DNA of 64,000 bases, taken from Variovorax sp. UMC13 (GTDB lineage Bacteria; Pseudomonadota; Gammaproteobacteria; Burkholderiales; Burkholderiaceae_C). Positions 30,679 to 41,871 of this stretch are shown here, piece after piece. The notes beneath the pieces were generated by a model that saw only the letters and a program-made list of their open reading frames with translations, was not told the origin of the DNA and made no database searches. The position numbers and the translations under genes are program-made. The DNA lies in contig NZ_LZZW01000037.1 in NCBI RefSeq assembly GCF_014170375.1, positions 25,048 through 89,047 on the forward strand, written 5' to 3'. How positions within the stretch are numbered: position 1 is the stretch's first letter; each line of letters opens with the position of its first letter.

Positions 30679-31038
30679 TCAGCGCCGGTCGGCGCCCAGG
30701 GCGGCCACGCGCTGGCGCCAGGCCAGGCCGCCCGCCAGCAGCAGCACGAGGCCCAGGCCCAGCAGGAACATGCCCAGGGCGTTGCCGCCCACCTCGCTGT
30801 TGTTGCTGGCACTGATGGCGCGCGCGGCGGCGTTGGCATCGGTGGCCGTCATGGCGGTGGCGAAGGCCGATTCCTTGCAGCGCCCCAGCATCTCCGCGCC
30901 CTGGTCCTTCATGCGCTCCTGGCATTTCGCCACCGTGGCGGCATCGGCGCTCGGCGCACTCGCGCCGAAGCTCAGGAAGGCGCCCGCGATCATCAGGACC
31001 AGGCCGATACCGAGCAGGACCAGGGGATTCTTCTTCAT
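30679..31038 (-). CDS. Uncharacterised two-helix membrane protein with paired Cys
   Basis: 119 residues: membrane segment at about 5-24 (PLVLLGIGLVLMIAGAFLSFG), a polar region of about 65 residues with two Cys (VAKCQERMKDQGAEMLGRCKE) and a second membrane segment (GMFLLGLGLVLLLAGGLAWRQ). The loop between the helices is probably periplasmic and could hold a disulfide. I do not recognise the family. ATG at 31038 follows CCGGAGACAATAAC. It ends three bases from the convergent proX. Confidence 0.72.
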   Translation of the reverse strand: MKKNPLVLLGIGLVLMIAGAFLSFGASAPSADAATVAKCQERMKDQGAEMLGRCKESAFATAMTATDANAAARAISASNNSEVGGNALGMFLLGLGLVLLLAGGLAWRQRVAALGADRR

Positions 31039-31205
31039 CGTTATTGTCTCCGGAGGGTTGGGTGCGCGCCCTGCCAGCCAGTGCGCGGGCCAGCATAGCA
31101 GCGGGTCGCGGCCCGGCCGGGCCTGCGCGCCGCGGCGCCGCCCCACAGCGCCAAGTCGCGCAGACGTCCTACACTCGGCCCCGAACACCCTGGAGGGTCG
31201 GTTGG

Positions 31206-31985
31206 ATGGCCAGTTCGGACATGGGCTTGATGAATGCGGTGATCGCGGCCTCGCGCGCGGCTTCGGACGCCGCGCGCTGGAGCGACATGCTCACGGCGCT
31301 GTGCCGGCGCTTCGACGCGACGGCCGCCTGCCTCCACACGCCCCGCAGCGCGACGCCCGACCGCGCGTTGTTCGTCGACCACGGCCTTCCGACCCACACC
31401 GTGCCTGACTATGTCGAATACTGGTCGCCGCGCGATCCCTGGATGGCCGGTGCTCTGCAGAAGGACATCTGCGTGCGCACCGGCGAATGCGGCATCGGCC
31501 GCGAGCTGTGCGACTGGGACACGCTGTACACCCTCGACTACTTCCATGAATTCGCGGCGCCCACGGGCGTCAAGGGCCTGCTCGCGATGATCGTCGACGA
31601 CGGTTCGCGCCCCGCGGCCGCGCCGTTCACCGTGATCGGCCTGTACCGCCGACCGGGCCTCGAGGAATTCAGCCACCAGGACAAGCGCGTCTTCGAGTCG
31701 GTCCATGCGCCGCTGCAGCTCGCGCTGCACGCCCACTGGGCGCTCGGCCGCGGCCGGGACGCCGCCAGCTACGACACGCTCTACGGCCAGCGCAGCGCCG
31801 TGTCCTCGATCGAGATCGAGAAGCTCTCGTGCACCTACGACGGCGTCGCCGAATCGCTGCAATACCGCTGGCGCACCAACAATGGCGTCGACTACGGCTA
31901 CATCTATGCGCCGGGCCGGGGGTGGTGCAGGTGTTCACGTACAAGGGCGGGCGCTGAGCTCGCCCAGATGAGCATGGCGCTGTAG
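31206..31985 (+). CDS. LuxR-type sensor-domain protein lacking its HTH; altered 3' end
   Basis: Residues 1 to about 190 look like the N-terminal sensor half of a LuxR-family regulator (VDHGLPTHTVPDYVEYWSPRDP, AAPTGVKGLLAMIV, RRPGLEEFSHQDKRVFESV). In such proteins a LuxR HTH follows; here there is none. After SYDTLYGQ (about 31785) the sequence changes character. At the G5 run 31918-31922 the frame slips: one extra base would continue VVQVFTYKGGR and stop at 31957, with every codon ending in G or C, whereas the actual frame runs on in poor codons to 31985. ATG at 31206 has GGAGG upstream. Possibly a pseudogene or a sequencing error. Confidence 0.65.
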   Translation: MASSDMGLMNAVIAASRAASDAARWSDMLTALCRRFDATAACLHTPRSATPDRALFVDHGLPTHTVPDYVEYWSPRDPWMAGALQKDICVRTGECGIGRELCDWDTLYTLDYFHEFAAPTGVKGLLAMIVDDGSRPAAAPFTVIGLYRRPGLEEFSHQDKRVFESVHAPLQLALHAHWALGRGRDAASYDTLYGQRSAVSSIEIEKLSCTYDGVAESLQYRWRTNNGVDYGYIYAPGRGWCRCSRTRAGAELAQMSMAL

Positions 31986-32096
31986 AATCCGGACACGACT
32001 CCTCCTTTGCGGCGTCATTCAGTTGGCTTCCGCTCAGGAAGAAAAGACCGCCCCAGGGCGGTTTTTTCATGTCCGGAGGAGTTGCAGGGAGCTCTT
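31983..32096 (+). promoter_or_regulatory. Promoter and structured leader of the NYN gene
   Basis: TAGAAT at 31983-31988 is a likely -10, overlapping the previous stop. The predicted RNA starts near 31995 with CGACTCCTCC (31996-32005). That segment can pair over all ten bases, with one G-U, with GGAGGAGTTG at 32075-32084, just before the NYN ribosome site AGGGAG (32085-32090). Between the arms lie a CTTCC/GGAAG hairpin and a full intrinsic terminator. This suggests a cis-acting switch, or a short stand-alone RNA of about 70 bases. Confidence 0.5.
32047..32067 (+). terminator. Intrinsic terminator inside the NYN leader
   Basis: ACCGCCC-CA-GGGCGGT followed by TTTTT, seven base pairs with a clear T-run. 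It lies about 30 bases before the NYN start codon, so it either ends the upstream gene or attenuates the NYN gene. Confidence 0.85.
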
Positions 32097-32807
32097 GTGG
32101 ATGAAAAAAAGACGCGGAGAACGGCCGTCTATATCGACGGCTACAACCTTTATTACGGTCGCCTGCGCGGCACGGCCTTCAAGTTGCTGGATCTGCCCCT
32201 GCTCTTCGATCGACTGCTGGCCATCCAGGACCCTTTGGCGACCCTCGTCGCCGTGAAGTTCTTCAGCGCGACGGCGCTCGGCAACTTCGCCAGCCATGGA
32301 CAGCTCTCGGTCGAGTCCCAGGACAGCTATCACCGCGCGCTCGCCGCAAGGCACCCCGATCGCTTCTCGATCAAGCTCGGGACCCACAGCATGGATCGCA
32401 ACGGCTCGTGGATGCCGGCCTTTGTCGATGGCCAGCGTTTCGATCGAAAAGTCCAGACGCGCGTGTGGCGCATCGAAGAGAAGAAGACGGATGTCAACCT
32501 CGCGATGTCCATGTACCGGGACATCTGCAAAGGGCTCTATGGCCAGGTCGTGCTCTGCTCGAACGACAGCGACGCGGAGCCGGTGCTCGAAGCGTTGAGG
32601 GAAGACTTCCCTGAACTCGTGATCGGGATCGTCACGCCGGTCAAACCTCCCACAGGCGAAGCCGCATCGCGCCGGCACAGTGCCTCCCTGGCACGACATG
32701 CCCATTGGACGCGCCGCTACATCCTTGACGAGGAACTGGCCGGAGCCCAACTGCCGCCCGTGGTCCCGACGAAGAAGAAGCCGATCCGCAAGCCAACGCA
32801 TTGGTAG
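32097..32807 (+). CDS. NYN (PIN-like) domain protein, putative ribonuclease
   Basis: 236 residues with the NYN acidic core: VYIDGYNLYYG (Asp 14, Asn 17), KKTDVNLAMSMYRD (Asp 132) and the SNDSD block at 155-159. These residues bind a metal ion in PIN-like nucleases. The end is basic (KKKPIRKPTHW). GTG at 32097 is chosen for AGGGAG seven bases upstream; no ATG is suitably placed. Related proteins are RNases or defence-linked nucleases; the target here is unknown. Confidence 0.88.
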   Translation: MDEKKTRRTAVYIDGYNLYYGRLRGTAFKLLDLPLLFDRLLAIQDPLATLVAVKFFSATALGNFASHGQLSVESQDSYHRALAARHPDRFSIKLGTHSMDRNGSWMPAFVDGQRFDRKVQTRVWRIEEKKTDVNLAMSMYRDICKGLYGQVVLCSNDSDAEPVLEALREDFPELVIGIVTPVKPPTGEAASRRHSASLARHAHWTRRYILDEELAGAQLPPVVPTKKKPIRKPTHW

Positions 32808-32870
32808 CAGGCTCCCGCGGCCGTTCGAACCATGGCGGGGCCGACCGCTCGAGGTGCCTGCCGGAGAGCG

Positions 32871-32895
32871 TCGGGGGATAATGCGAGACCCCCGA
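32871..32895 (+). promoter_or_regulatory. Promoter with inverted repeat before class I fumarase
   Basis: GATAAT at 32877-32882 is a likely -10 (GTGCCT at 32854 a weak -35). It sits between TCGGGGG (32871-32877) and CCCCCGA (32889-32895), a perfect seven-base inverted repeat. It could be an operator or a hairpin at the transcript start. Confidence 0.45.
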
Positions 32896-32913
32896 TTACA
32901 ACGATTTCCCCAC

Positions 32914-34463
32914 ATGACGACCACGATCCAGCAGGCCGACCTGATCGAATCGATCAGCGCCGCGCTGCAGTACATCAGCTACTACCACCCCGCCGACTAC
33001 ATCGCCCACCTGGCCAAGGCCTACGAGCGCGAGCAGAGCCCTGCCGCCAAGGACGCCATCGCGCAGATCCTCACCAACAGCAAGATGAGCGCCACGGGCC
33101 ACCGCCCGATCTGCCAGGACACCGGCATCGTCAACGTGTTCCTCAAGGTGGGCATGGACGTGCGCTGGGGCGGCTTCACCGGCAGCCTGGACGACGCCAT
33201 CAACGAAGGCGTGCGCCGCGGCTACAACCACCCCGACAACACGCTGCGCGCCTCGGTCGTGGCCGATCCGCAGTTCGACCGCAAGAACACCAAGGACAAC
33301 ACGCCCGCGGTGATCTTCACCGAGATCGTGCCGGGCGACACGCTCGAGGTCACGGTCGCGGCCAAGGGCGGCGGCAGCGAGAACAAGAGCAAGCTGGCCA
33401 TGCTCAACCCGGGCGACAACATCGTCGACTGGGTGCTCAAGACCGTGCCCACCATGGGCGCCGGCTGGTGCCCGCCGGGCATGCTGGGCATCGGCATCGG
33501 CGGCACGGCCGAGAAGGCCGCGCTGATGGCCAAGGAAAGCCTGATGGACGACCTCGACATGCACGAACTCCAGGCCAAGAAGGCCTCGGGGGCCGAGCTG
33601 AGCAAGGTCGAGGCGCTGCGCATCGAGCTCTACGAGAAGGTCAACGCGCTGGGCATCGGCGCGCAGGGCCTGGGCGGCCTGGCGACCGTGCTCGACATCA
33701 AGATCAAGATGTACCCCACGCACGCGGCCAGCAAGCCGGTGGCGATGATCCCCAACTGCGCGGCCACCCGCCATGCGCACTTCGTGATGGACGGCAGCGG
33801 CGCGGTCTACCTCGACCCGCCCTCGCTGGACCTCTGGCCCGACGTCGACTGGACGCCCGACTACAACAAGAGCAAGAAGGTCGACCTCGACACGCTCACG
33901 CCCGCCGAAGTGGCGAGCTGGAAGCCGGGCGACACGCTGCTGCTCAACGGCAAGATGCTGACCGGCCGCGACGCCGCCCACAAGCGCATCGCCGACATGC
34001 TGGCCAAGGGCGAGAAGCTGCCGGTGGACTTCACCAACCGCGTCATCTACTACGTCGGCCCGGTCGATCCGGTGGAAGGCGAAGCGGTGGGCCCGGCCGG
34101 CCCGACCACCGCCACCCGCATGGACGGCTTCACCGAGATGATGCTGGCCCAGACCGGCCTGATCGCGATGATCGGCAAGGCCGAGCGCGGCCCGACCGCC
34201 ATCGAGGCGATCAAGAAGCACCAGAGCGCCTACCTGATGGCGGTCGGCGGTGCCGCCTACCTGGTGAGCAAGGCCATCAAGACCGCCAAGGTCGTCGGCT
34301 TCGCGGACCTGGGCATGGAAGCGATCTACGAGTTCGACGTGGTCGACATGCCCGTGACCGTGGCGGTCGACGCGGGCGGCACCAGCGTGCACATCACCGG
34401 CCCGGCCGAGTGGCAGAAGCGCATCGCCTCGGGCCAGCTCAAGACCATCACCCTGGAAGCGGC

Positions 34464-34467
<4 letters not shown>
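32914..34467 (+). CDS. Class I (iron-sulfur) fumarate hydratase
   Basis: Oxygen-sensitive [4Fe-4S] fumarase of the FumA/FumB type; 517 residues. The three cluster Cys are Cys 67 (GHRPICQDTG), Cys 186 (GAGWCPPGM) and Cys 282 (PNCAATRH), with spacing close to E. coli FumA. The C-terminal beta domain carries GPTTATRMDGFTEMML and the GGAAYLVSKAI block. ATG at 32914. It complements fumC at 25239 and overlaps murI. Confidence 0.94.
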
Positions 34468-35261
<794 letters not shown>

Positions 35262-35268
35262 GGCGGCC

Positions 35269-36045
35269 ATGCGACGCGTGCTGCGCCCCACCCTGCTCTC
35301 GCTCGGGCTGCTGGCTTTCGTGCCGCTCGGGCACGCCGCCTGCGAAAGCGGCCTGGCCGAGCGCATCCATGCACGGCTGCATCCCGAGCGCGCGCTCGAC
35401 GAACGGCTGGCCGCCTGCAAGCCCTGGCCGGCCTTCCCCGGCCGCATCGTGATCGTGCTGCCCATGCCGCGGCCCGCGAGCGATCCGTCGGCCACGAAGG
35501 TCTACGACCTCGAGGTGCTGCTGGTGCAGCGGCCCGACAACGGCAACACCGAACGCGACACGCTGGTCAGCCGGCTGTTCCAGGCTGAGGCCATGGACGA
35601 GGACGGCGTCGCGATCCAGGAGATCAAGGTCGACACCGCGCGCTATGTGCTGGCCCCGGATGCGCGCGCCTTCGGCCTGCGCGTGCGCTACCGCGGCACC
35701 ACCCATGCCGACGCCTTCGCCAGCGAGACGCTGCGCCTCTATGTGGCGCAGGGCGGCAAGCTGCGCGAAGTGCTGCAGGAGATCGAGCTCGACAGCGACA
35801 GCGGCGAATGGAATGCCGACTGCACGGGCCGCTTCCGCCAGCTGCGCACCATGCTGTCGACCCGGCCCGGCCGCAACGGCGCCTTCGCCGACCTGGTGCT
35901 CTCGCGCACGCGCACGCAAAGCCGTGCCCAGGTGCAGGACGACGGCAGCTGCGCGGAAAAAGCACAGCCGCCGCAGTACAGCACCGTGGTGCTGCGCTAC
36001 GACGGCGAGCGCTTCAAGGTGCCCAAGAGCGTGCTGGCGCCTTAG
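35269..36045 (+). CDS. Exported protein of unknown function
   Basis: 258 residues with a signal peptide cut after GHA (about residue 23). The mature protein has four Cys and a beta-rich body (YDLEVLLVQRPDNGNTERDTL, IQEIKVDTARYVLAPDARAFGLRVRYRG), ending YSTVVLRYDGERFKVPKSVL. I do not recognise a named family. ATG at 35269, seven bases after murI, so probably the third gene of that operon. A GCACCGC/GCGGTGC hairpin at 36049-36066 follows. Confidence 0.82.
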   Translation: MRRVLRPTLLSLGLLAFVPLGHAACESGLAERIHARLHPERALDERLAACKPWPAFPGRIVIVLPMPRPASDPSATKVYDLEVLLVQRPDNGNTERDTLVSRLFQAEAMDEDGVAIQEIKVDTARYVLAPDARAFGLRVRYRGTTHADAFASETLRLYVAQGGKLREVLQEIELDSDSGEWNADCTGRFRQLRTMLSTRPGRNGAFADLVLSRTRTQSRAQVQDDGSCAEKAQPPQYSTVVLRYDGERFKVPKSVLAP

Positions 36046-36069
36046 GCCGCACCGCGCGGGCGGTGCGCC

Positions 36070-36708
36070 TCAGTGCAGATGGCGCGGGCGGCGGCCGCCG
36101 CCATGGCCGCCGGCACCGGGGCCGCCCGGGCCGCCGCTGCCACGCGGGCGCTTGCCCAGTTCGAGCGAATTGACCAGCGCATCGAAGCGGTCGCCGAAGA
36201 GCTTGTCGATCTCGGCCACCACGCCGCCGAGCTCGGCGCCGTCGAAGTGGCGCTCCATCAGGTGCACCACGTCCTCGACCAGCAGGTCGCGCTGGACCTG
36301 CATGATGGCGGCCGGGTTCGGGCCCACGAAGAGCATCAGGAAGTCGTCGCGCGACTCTTCTTCCGGATCGCCCTCTTCCTCGTCGAAGTCGGTGTCGTAG
36401 AAGGTGATCTCGATCGCCGCGCCCTGCTCCGCGAGCTCGTTGAGCGCCATGCACATCTCGTCGAGTTCCTGGCGGAAGTCCTCGTCGCCGGGCACGGTCC
36501 AGCACATCTGGAGCATGTGGTCCTTCTGCTCGAAGCGGATGCCGAGTTCTTCCTCGTAGGCGCTGGTGGCGCCGTCGGCCAGCGAGCGGGCGCCGGCGTA
36601 CTTCCACAGGGGCTTGAGCGCCTCCTGGATCTGGGCGAAGGTCACGTCGGCGCGCAGCGGCACGTCGCCATGCACGTGGATCTCGAACGGAGCGTTGTAG
36701 CGAGGCAT
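36070..36708 (-). CDS. Conserved Burkholderiales protein of unknown function (possibly DUF6806)
   Basis: 212 residues: an alpha/beta N-terminal part (MPRYNAPFEIHVHGDVPLRADVTF), a strongly acidic middle (DTDFDEEEGDPEEESRDD) and a helical part. It closes with a Gly/Pro/Arg/His-rich tail (GGPGAGGHGGGRRPRHLH) that looks disordered. No signal peptide or membrane segment. I think it belongs to a family known mainly from Comamonadaceae, but the family name is from memory. ATG at 36708 has AAGGGAG upstream and lies only 21 bases after the tRNA-Leu CCA. Confidence 0.75.
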   Translation of the reverse strand: MPRYNAPFEIHVHGDVPLRADVTFAQIQEALKPLWKYAGARSLADGATSAYEEELGIRFEQKDHMLQMCWTVPGDEDFRQELDEMCMALNELAEQGAAIEITFYDTDFDEEEGDPEEESRDDFLMLFVGPNPAAIMQVQRDLLVEDVVHLMERHFDGAELGGVVAEIDKLFGDRFDALVNSLELGKRPRGSGGPGGPGAGGHGGGRRPRHLH

Positions 36709-36732
36709 GTCTAGCTCCCTTGTAGTTGATGG

Positions 36733-36818
36733 TGCCCGGAACGGGAATCGAACCCGTATGCCCGTCTAAAGGCGGCGGATTTTAAGTCCGATGTGTCTAC
36801 CAATTTCACCATCCGGGC
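36733..36818 (-). tRNA. tRNA-Leu (anticodon TAA)
   Basis: Acceptor GCCCGGA/TCCGGGC, anticodon loop CTTAAAA giving TAA, a long class II variable arm and T-loop GTTCGATTC. Discriminator A; CCA is encoded at 36732-36730. It lies directly upstream of the acidic protein gene at 36070-36708 with no terminator between. Confidence 0.96.
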
Positions 36819-36854
36819 CGGGTATCTGAGGACGAAGATAACCCAAAACAAAAC

Positions 36855-36882
36855 AGCCCCGACAACGAATGTTGGCGGGGCT
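36855..36882 (-). terminator. Terminator after tRNA-Cys
   Basis: AGCCCCG and CAAC pair with GTTG and CGGGGCT around a GAAT loop; on the minus strand it is followed by TGTTTTGTTTTG. Confidence 0.85.
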
Positions 36883-36895
36883 TGCTTTTCAGTGG

Positions 36896-36966
36896 AGGCG
36901 CGACCCGGAGTCGAACCGGGCTAGACGGATTTGCAATCCGTTGCATAACCGCTTTGCTATCGCGCC
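36896..36966 (-). tRNA. tRNA-Cys (anticodon GCA)
   Basis: Acceptor GGCGCGA/TCGCGCC, anticodon loop TTGCAAA giving GCA, T-arm GGTTCGACTCC. Discriminator T; CCA encoded at 36895-36893. Second of three clustered tRNA genes on the minus strand. Confidence 0.97.
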
Positions 36967-37020
36967 ACGCTTGTTTGAAACGACTCGGCCTGTGACTTCG
37001 TCGCTGCTTTCTCCTGCGTA

Positions 37021-37048
37021 AAAAAGGGAAGCCTGGGCTTCCCTTTTT
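37021..37048 (-). terminator. Terminator after tRNA-Gly
   Basis: AAAAAGGGAAGCC-TG-GGCTTCCCTTTTT, a 13-base-pair stem with T-runs on both strands. Confidence 0.92.
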
Positions 37049-37057
37049 CAAAACTGG

Positions 37058-37130
37058 AGCGGGATAAGAGACTCGAACTCTCGACCTCAACCTTGGCAAG
37101 GTTGCGCTCTACCAACTGAGCTAATCCCGC
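37058..37130 (-). tRNA. tRNA-Gly (anticodon GCC)
   Basis: Acceptor GCGGGAT/ATCCCGC, anticodon stem CAACC/GGTTG with loop TTGCCAA giving GCC, T-arm GAGTTCGAGTC. CCA encoded at 37057-37055. First of the Gly-Cys-Leu group downstream of lon. Confidence 0.97.
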
Positions 37131-37144
37131 GTTTCGAGCCTCGA

Positions 37145-37173
37145 ATTATATGCCACTTTTTCGAGGTTTCGAG
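37145..37173 (-). promoter_or_regulatory. tRNA-Gly promoter
   Basis: On the minus strand TATAAT (37150-37145) lies 14 bases before the tRNA, with CTCGAA (37173-37168) 17 bases further up as a weak -35. The -10 box is perfect, as expected for a tRNA gene. Confidence 0.6.
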
Positions 37174-37188
37174 GCAGCGCGCAAATTT

Positions 37189-39630
<2,442 letters not shown>

Positions 39631-39660
39631 GCGAGTCCTCGAAGTGATCAGGCAAAGATG

Positions 39661-39727
39661 GAACGCGCCGCGCGAATTTCAAGCCCGCGCGGCGCGTTCA
39701 TCGTAGGGGCCACGCGCAAAGCGCGTG
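39661..39727 (-). promoter_or_regulatory. Two perfect hairpins in the clpX-lon spacer
   Basis: GAACGCGCCGCGCG (39661-39674) pairs with CGCGCGGCGCGTTC (39686-39699), 14 base pairs. CACGCGC-AAA-GCGCGTG follows at 39711-39727. Neither has a T-run. They could terminate or attenuate clpX read-through, or act as protein-binding sites at the lon promoter. I could not identify a convincing heat-shock promoter nearby. Confidence 0.55.
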
Positions 39728-39755
39728 AAATGCAAAACGGGATGACCCCAGGCAC

Positions 39756-41024
39756 TCAGGCCTTCTTGGCTGCCTCGCGATACACGAGCAGCGGTGGCTT
39801 GTTCTCGTCGATGGTCGATTCCTCGACCACCACCTTGTCGACATTGCTTGCGTTGGGCAGCTCGAACATCGTGTCGATCAGCGACTGTTCGAGGATCGAG
39901 CGCAGGCCGCGGGCGCCGGTCTTGCGCGCCAGCGCCTTGCGGGCGATGGCCTTGAGCGCGGCGGGGCGGATCTCCAGGTCCACGCCCTCCATCTGCAGCA
40001 GCTTGGTGAACTGCTTGACCACCGCGTTCTTGGGTTCGGTCAGGATCTGCACCAGCGCGTCTTCGCTGAGCTCGGCCAGCGAGGCGACCACCGGCATCCG
40101 GCCCACGAGTTCGGGGATCAGGCCGAACTTGATCAGGTCCTCGGGTTCGACCTCGCGGAACACCTCGGTGATGCTGCGCTGGGCCTTGCTCTTGACCGAG
40201 GCGCCGAAGCCGATGCCCGAGGCCTCGGTGCGGTTTTCGATGACCTTCTCCAGGCCGGCGAAGGCGCCACCGCAGATGAACAGGATGTTGGTCGTGTCGA
40301 TCTGCAGGAAGTCCTGGTTCGGGTGCTTGCGCCCGCCCTGGGGCGGCACGCTGGCCATGGTGCCTTCGATCAGCTTCAGCAGCGCCTGCTGGACGCCCTC
40401 GCCCGACACGTCGCGCGTGATCGAGGGGTTGTCGGACTTGCGCGAGATCTTGTCGATCTCGTCGATGTAGACGATGCCGCGCTGGGCCTTCTCGACCTCG
40501 TAGTTGCAGCTTTGCAGCAGCTTCTGGATGATGTTCTCGACGTCCTCGCCGACATAGCCGGCTTCGGTCAGCGTGGTGGCATCGGCCATCACGAAGGGCA
40601 CGTCGAGCATGCGCGCGAGCGTCTGCGCCAGCAGCGTCTTGCCCGAACCCGTGGGGCCGATCAGCAAGATGTTGCTCTTGCTGAGCTCGACCTCGTCGCC
40701 CTTGCTGTTCTTCTCCTTGTGACGCAGGCGCTTGTAGTGGTTGTAGACCGCCACCGACAGCATGCGCTTGGCCGGCTCCTGGCCGATCACGTAGTTGTCG
40801 AGGTTGGTCTTGATCTCCAGCGGCGTGGGCAGGTCGCTGCGCGCGTCGCGCGACTCCTCGCCCGCGGGCAGTTCGTCGCGGATGATCTCGTTGCAGAGGT
40901 CGATGCACTCGTCGCAGATGAACACCGAAGGGCCCGCGATCAGCTTCTTGACCTCGTGCTGGCTCTTGCCGCAGAACGAGCAGTAAAGCGTTTTTTCGCT
41001 GGAAGAGCCTTTTTTATCGGCCAT
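39756..41024 (-). CDS. clpX: ClpX, unfoldase subunit of ClpXP
   Basis: AAA+ unfoldase delivering substrates to ClpP. The 422-residue protein has the zinc-binding domain with Cys 15, 18, 37 and 40, Walker A GPTGSGKT, Walker B VYIDEIDKI and the sensor/pore region of the family. The IGF-type ClpP-docking loop is present (IGFGASVK). ATG at 41024. Separated from clpP by a bidirectional terminator, so partly independent expression is likely. Confidence 0.98.
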   Translation of the reverse strand: MADKKGSSSEKTLYCSFCGKSQHEVKKLIAGPSVFICDECIDLCNEIIRDELPAGEESRDARSDLPTPLEIKTNLDNYVIGQEPAKRMLSVAVYNHYKRLRHKEKNSKGDEVELSKSNILLIGPTGSGKTLLAQTLARMLDVPFVMADATTLTEAGYVGEDVENIIQKLLQSCNYEVEKAQRGIVYIDEIDKISRKSDNPSITRDVSGEGVQQALLKLIEGTMASVPPQGGRKHPNQDFLQIDTTNILFICGGAFAGLEKVIENRTEASGIGFGASVKSKAQRSITEVFREVEPEDLIKFGLIPELVGRMPVVASLAELSEDALVQILTEPKNAVVKQFTKLLQMEGVDLEIRPAALKAIARKALARKTGARGLRSILEQSLIDTMFELPNASNVDKVVVEESTIDENKPPLLVYREAAKKA

Positions 41025-41070
41025 GGACAGGTGCCTCGTTACGCAGTAGGTTCAATGATAACTAAAACAA

Positions 41071-41102
41071 AAACGGCGTTTCCCGCATGGAAAACGCCGT
41101 TT
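41071..41102. terminator. Terminator between clpP and clpX
   Basis: AAACGGCGTTT pairs with AAACGCCGTTT around a short loop, with A- and T-runs on both sides. Confidence 0.85.
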
Positions 41103-41144
41103 TTTGCCATTTGGCACCGTCGGCGCCAAGCGGCCTGCAGCGCG

Positions 41145-41753
41145 TCAGCCGCGTTTGGTCACGACCTGGTCGACCAGGCCGTAGTCCTTGGCCTCGTCGG
41201 CCGTCAGGAAATAGTCCCGCTCGGTGTCGCGCTGGACCTTCTCCAGCGGCTGGCCGGTGCGTTCGGCCAGGATCTTGTTCATCTGGTCCTTGGTGCGCAG
41301 GATGTCGCGCGCATGGATCTCGATGTCGGTGGCCTGGCCGCGGGCGCCGCCCAGCACCTGGTGGATCATGACCTTGGAGTTGGGCAGCGAGAAGCGCTTG
41401 CCCTTCTCGCCGGCCGCCAGCAGGAAGGCGCCCATGCTGGCCGCGAAGCCCAGGCACATGGTCGACACGGCCGGCTTGATGAACTGCATGGTGTCGTAGA
41501 TCGCCATGCCGGCGCTCACGCTGCCGCCGGGCGAGTTGATGTAGAAGGAGATGTCCTTGTCCGGGTTCTCGCTCTCGAGGAACAGCAGCTGCGCCACCAC
41601 CAGGTTGGCGGTCTGGTCGTTGACTTCGCCCACCAGGAAGATGATGCGTTCCTTGAGGAGCCGCGAATAGATGTCATAGGACCGCTCGCCACGGCCCGAC
41701 TGCTCGATGACCATCGGAACCATGCCGAGGCCTTGAATTTCGTTTGCGATCAT
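41145..41753 (-). CDS. clpP: ClpP, proteolytic subunit of ClpXP
   Basis: Serine protease that forms the double-ring chamber. The 202-residue product has the triad Ser 106 (GFAASMGAF), His 131 (MIHQVLGG) and Asp 180 (DTERDYFL). ATG at 41753 with GGAGAG upstream is preferred to longer forms in the same frame. Between tig and clpX, the canonical order. Confidence 0.98.
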   Translation of the reverse strand: MIANEIQGLGMVPMVIEQSGRGERSYDIYSRLLKERIIFLVGEVNDQTANLVVAQLLFLESENPDKDISFYINSPGGSVSAGMAIYDTMQFIKPAVSTMCLGFAASMGAFLLAAGEKGKRFSLPNSKVMIHQVLGGARGQATDIEIHARDILRTKDQMNKILAERTGQPLEKVQRDTERDYFLTADEAKDYGLVDQVVTKRG

Positions 41754-41816
41754 GTATTTGCTCTCCGGGAAGATGAAGTCGTTCGCTGCTGCGACTGAAC
41801 TGTACGCCTGAGTGAA

Positions 41817-41848
41817 ATGGGGCTCGTGCCGCAAAGCACAAGCCCCAT
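41817..41848 (-). terminator. Hairpin between tig and clpP
   Basis: ATGGGGCT/AGCCCCAT with an inner GTGC/GCAC pairing, followed on the minus strand by only a short T-run (ATTTCAC). It probably attenuates rather than stops read-through from tig to clpP. Confidence 0.55.
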
Positions 41849-41871
41849 CGGTGTCACTGGGACGGCGGCGA

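Noticed and set aside
36730..37130. Cluster of tRNA genes as an integration site for a mobile element
   Set aside because: No integrase, no partial tRNA duplicates and no change in gene content beside the tRNAs.
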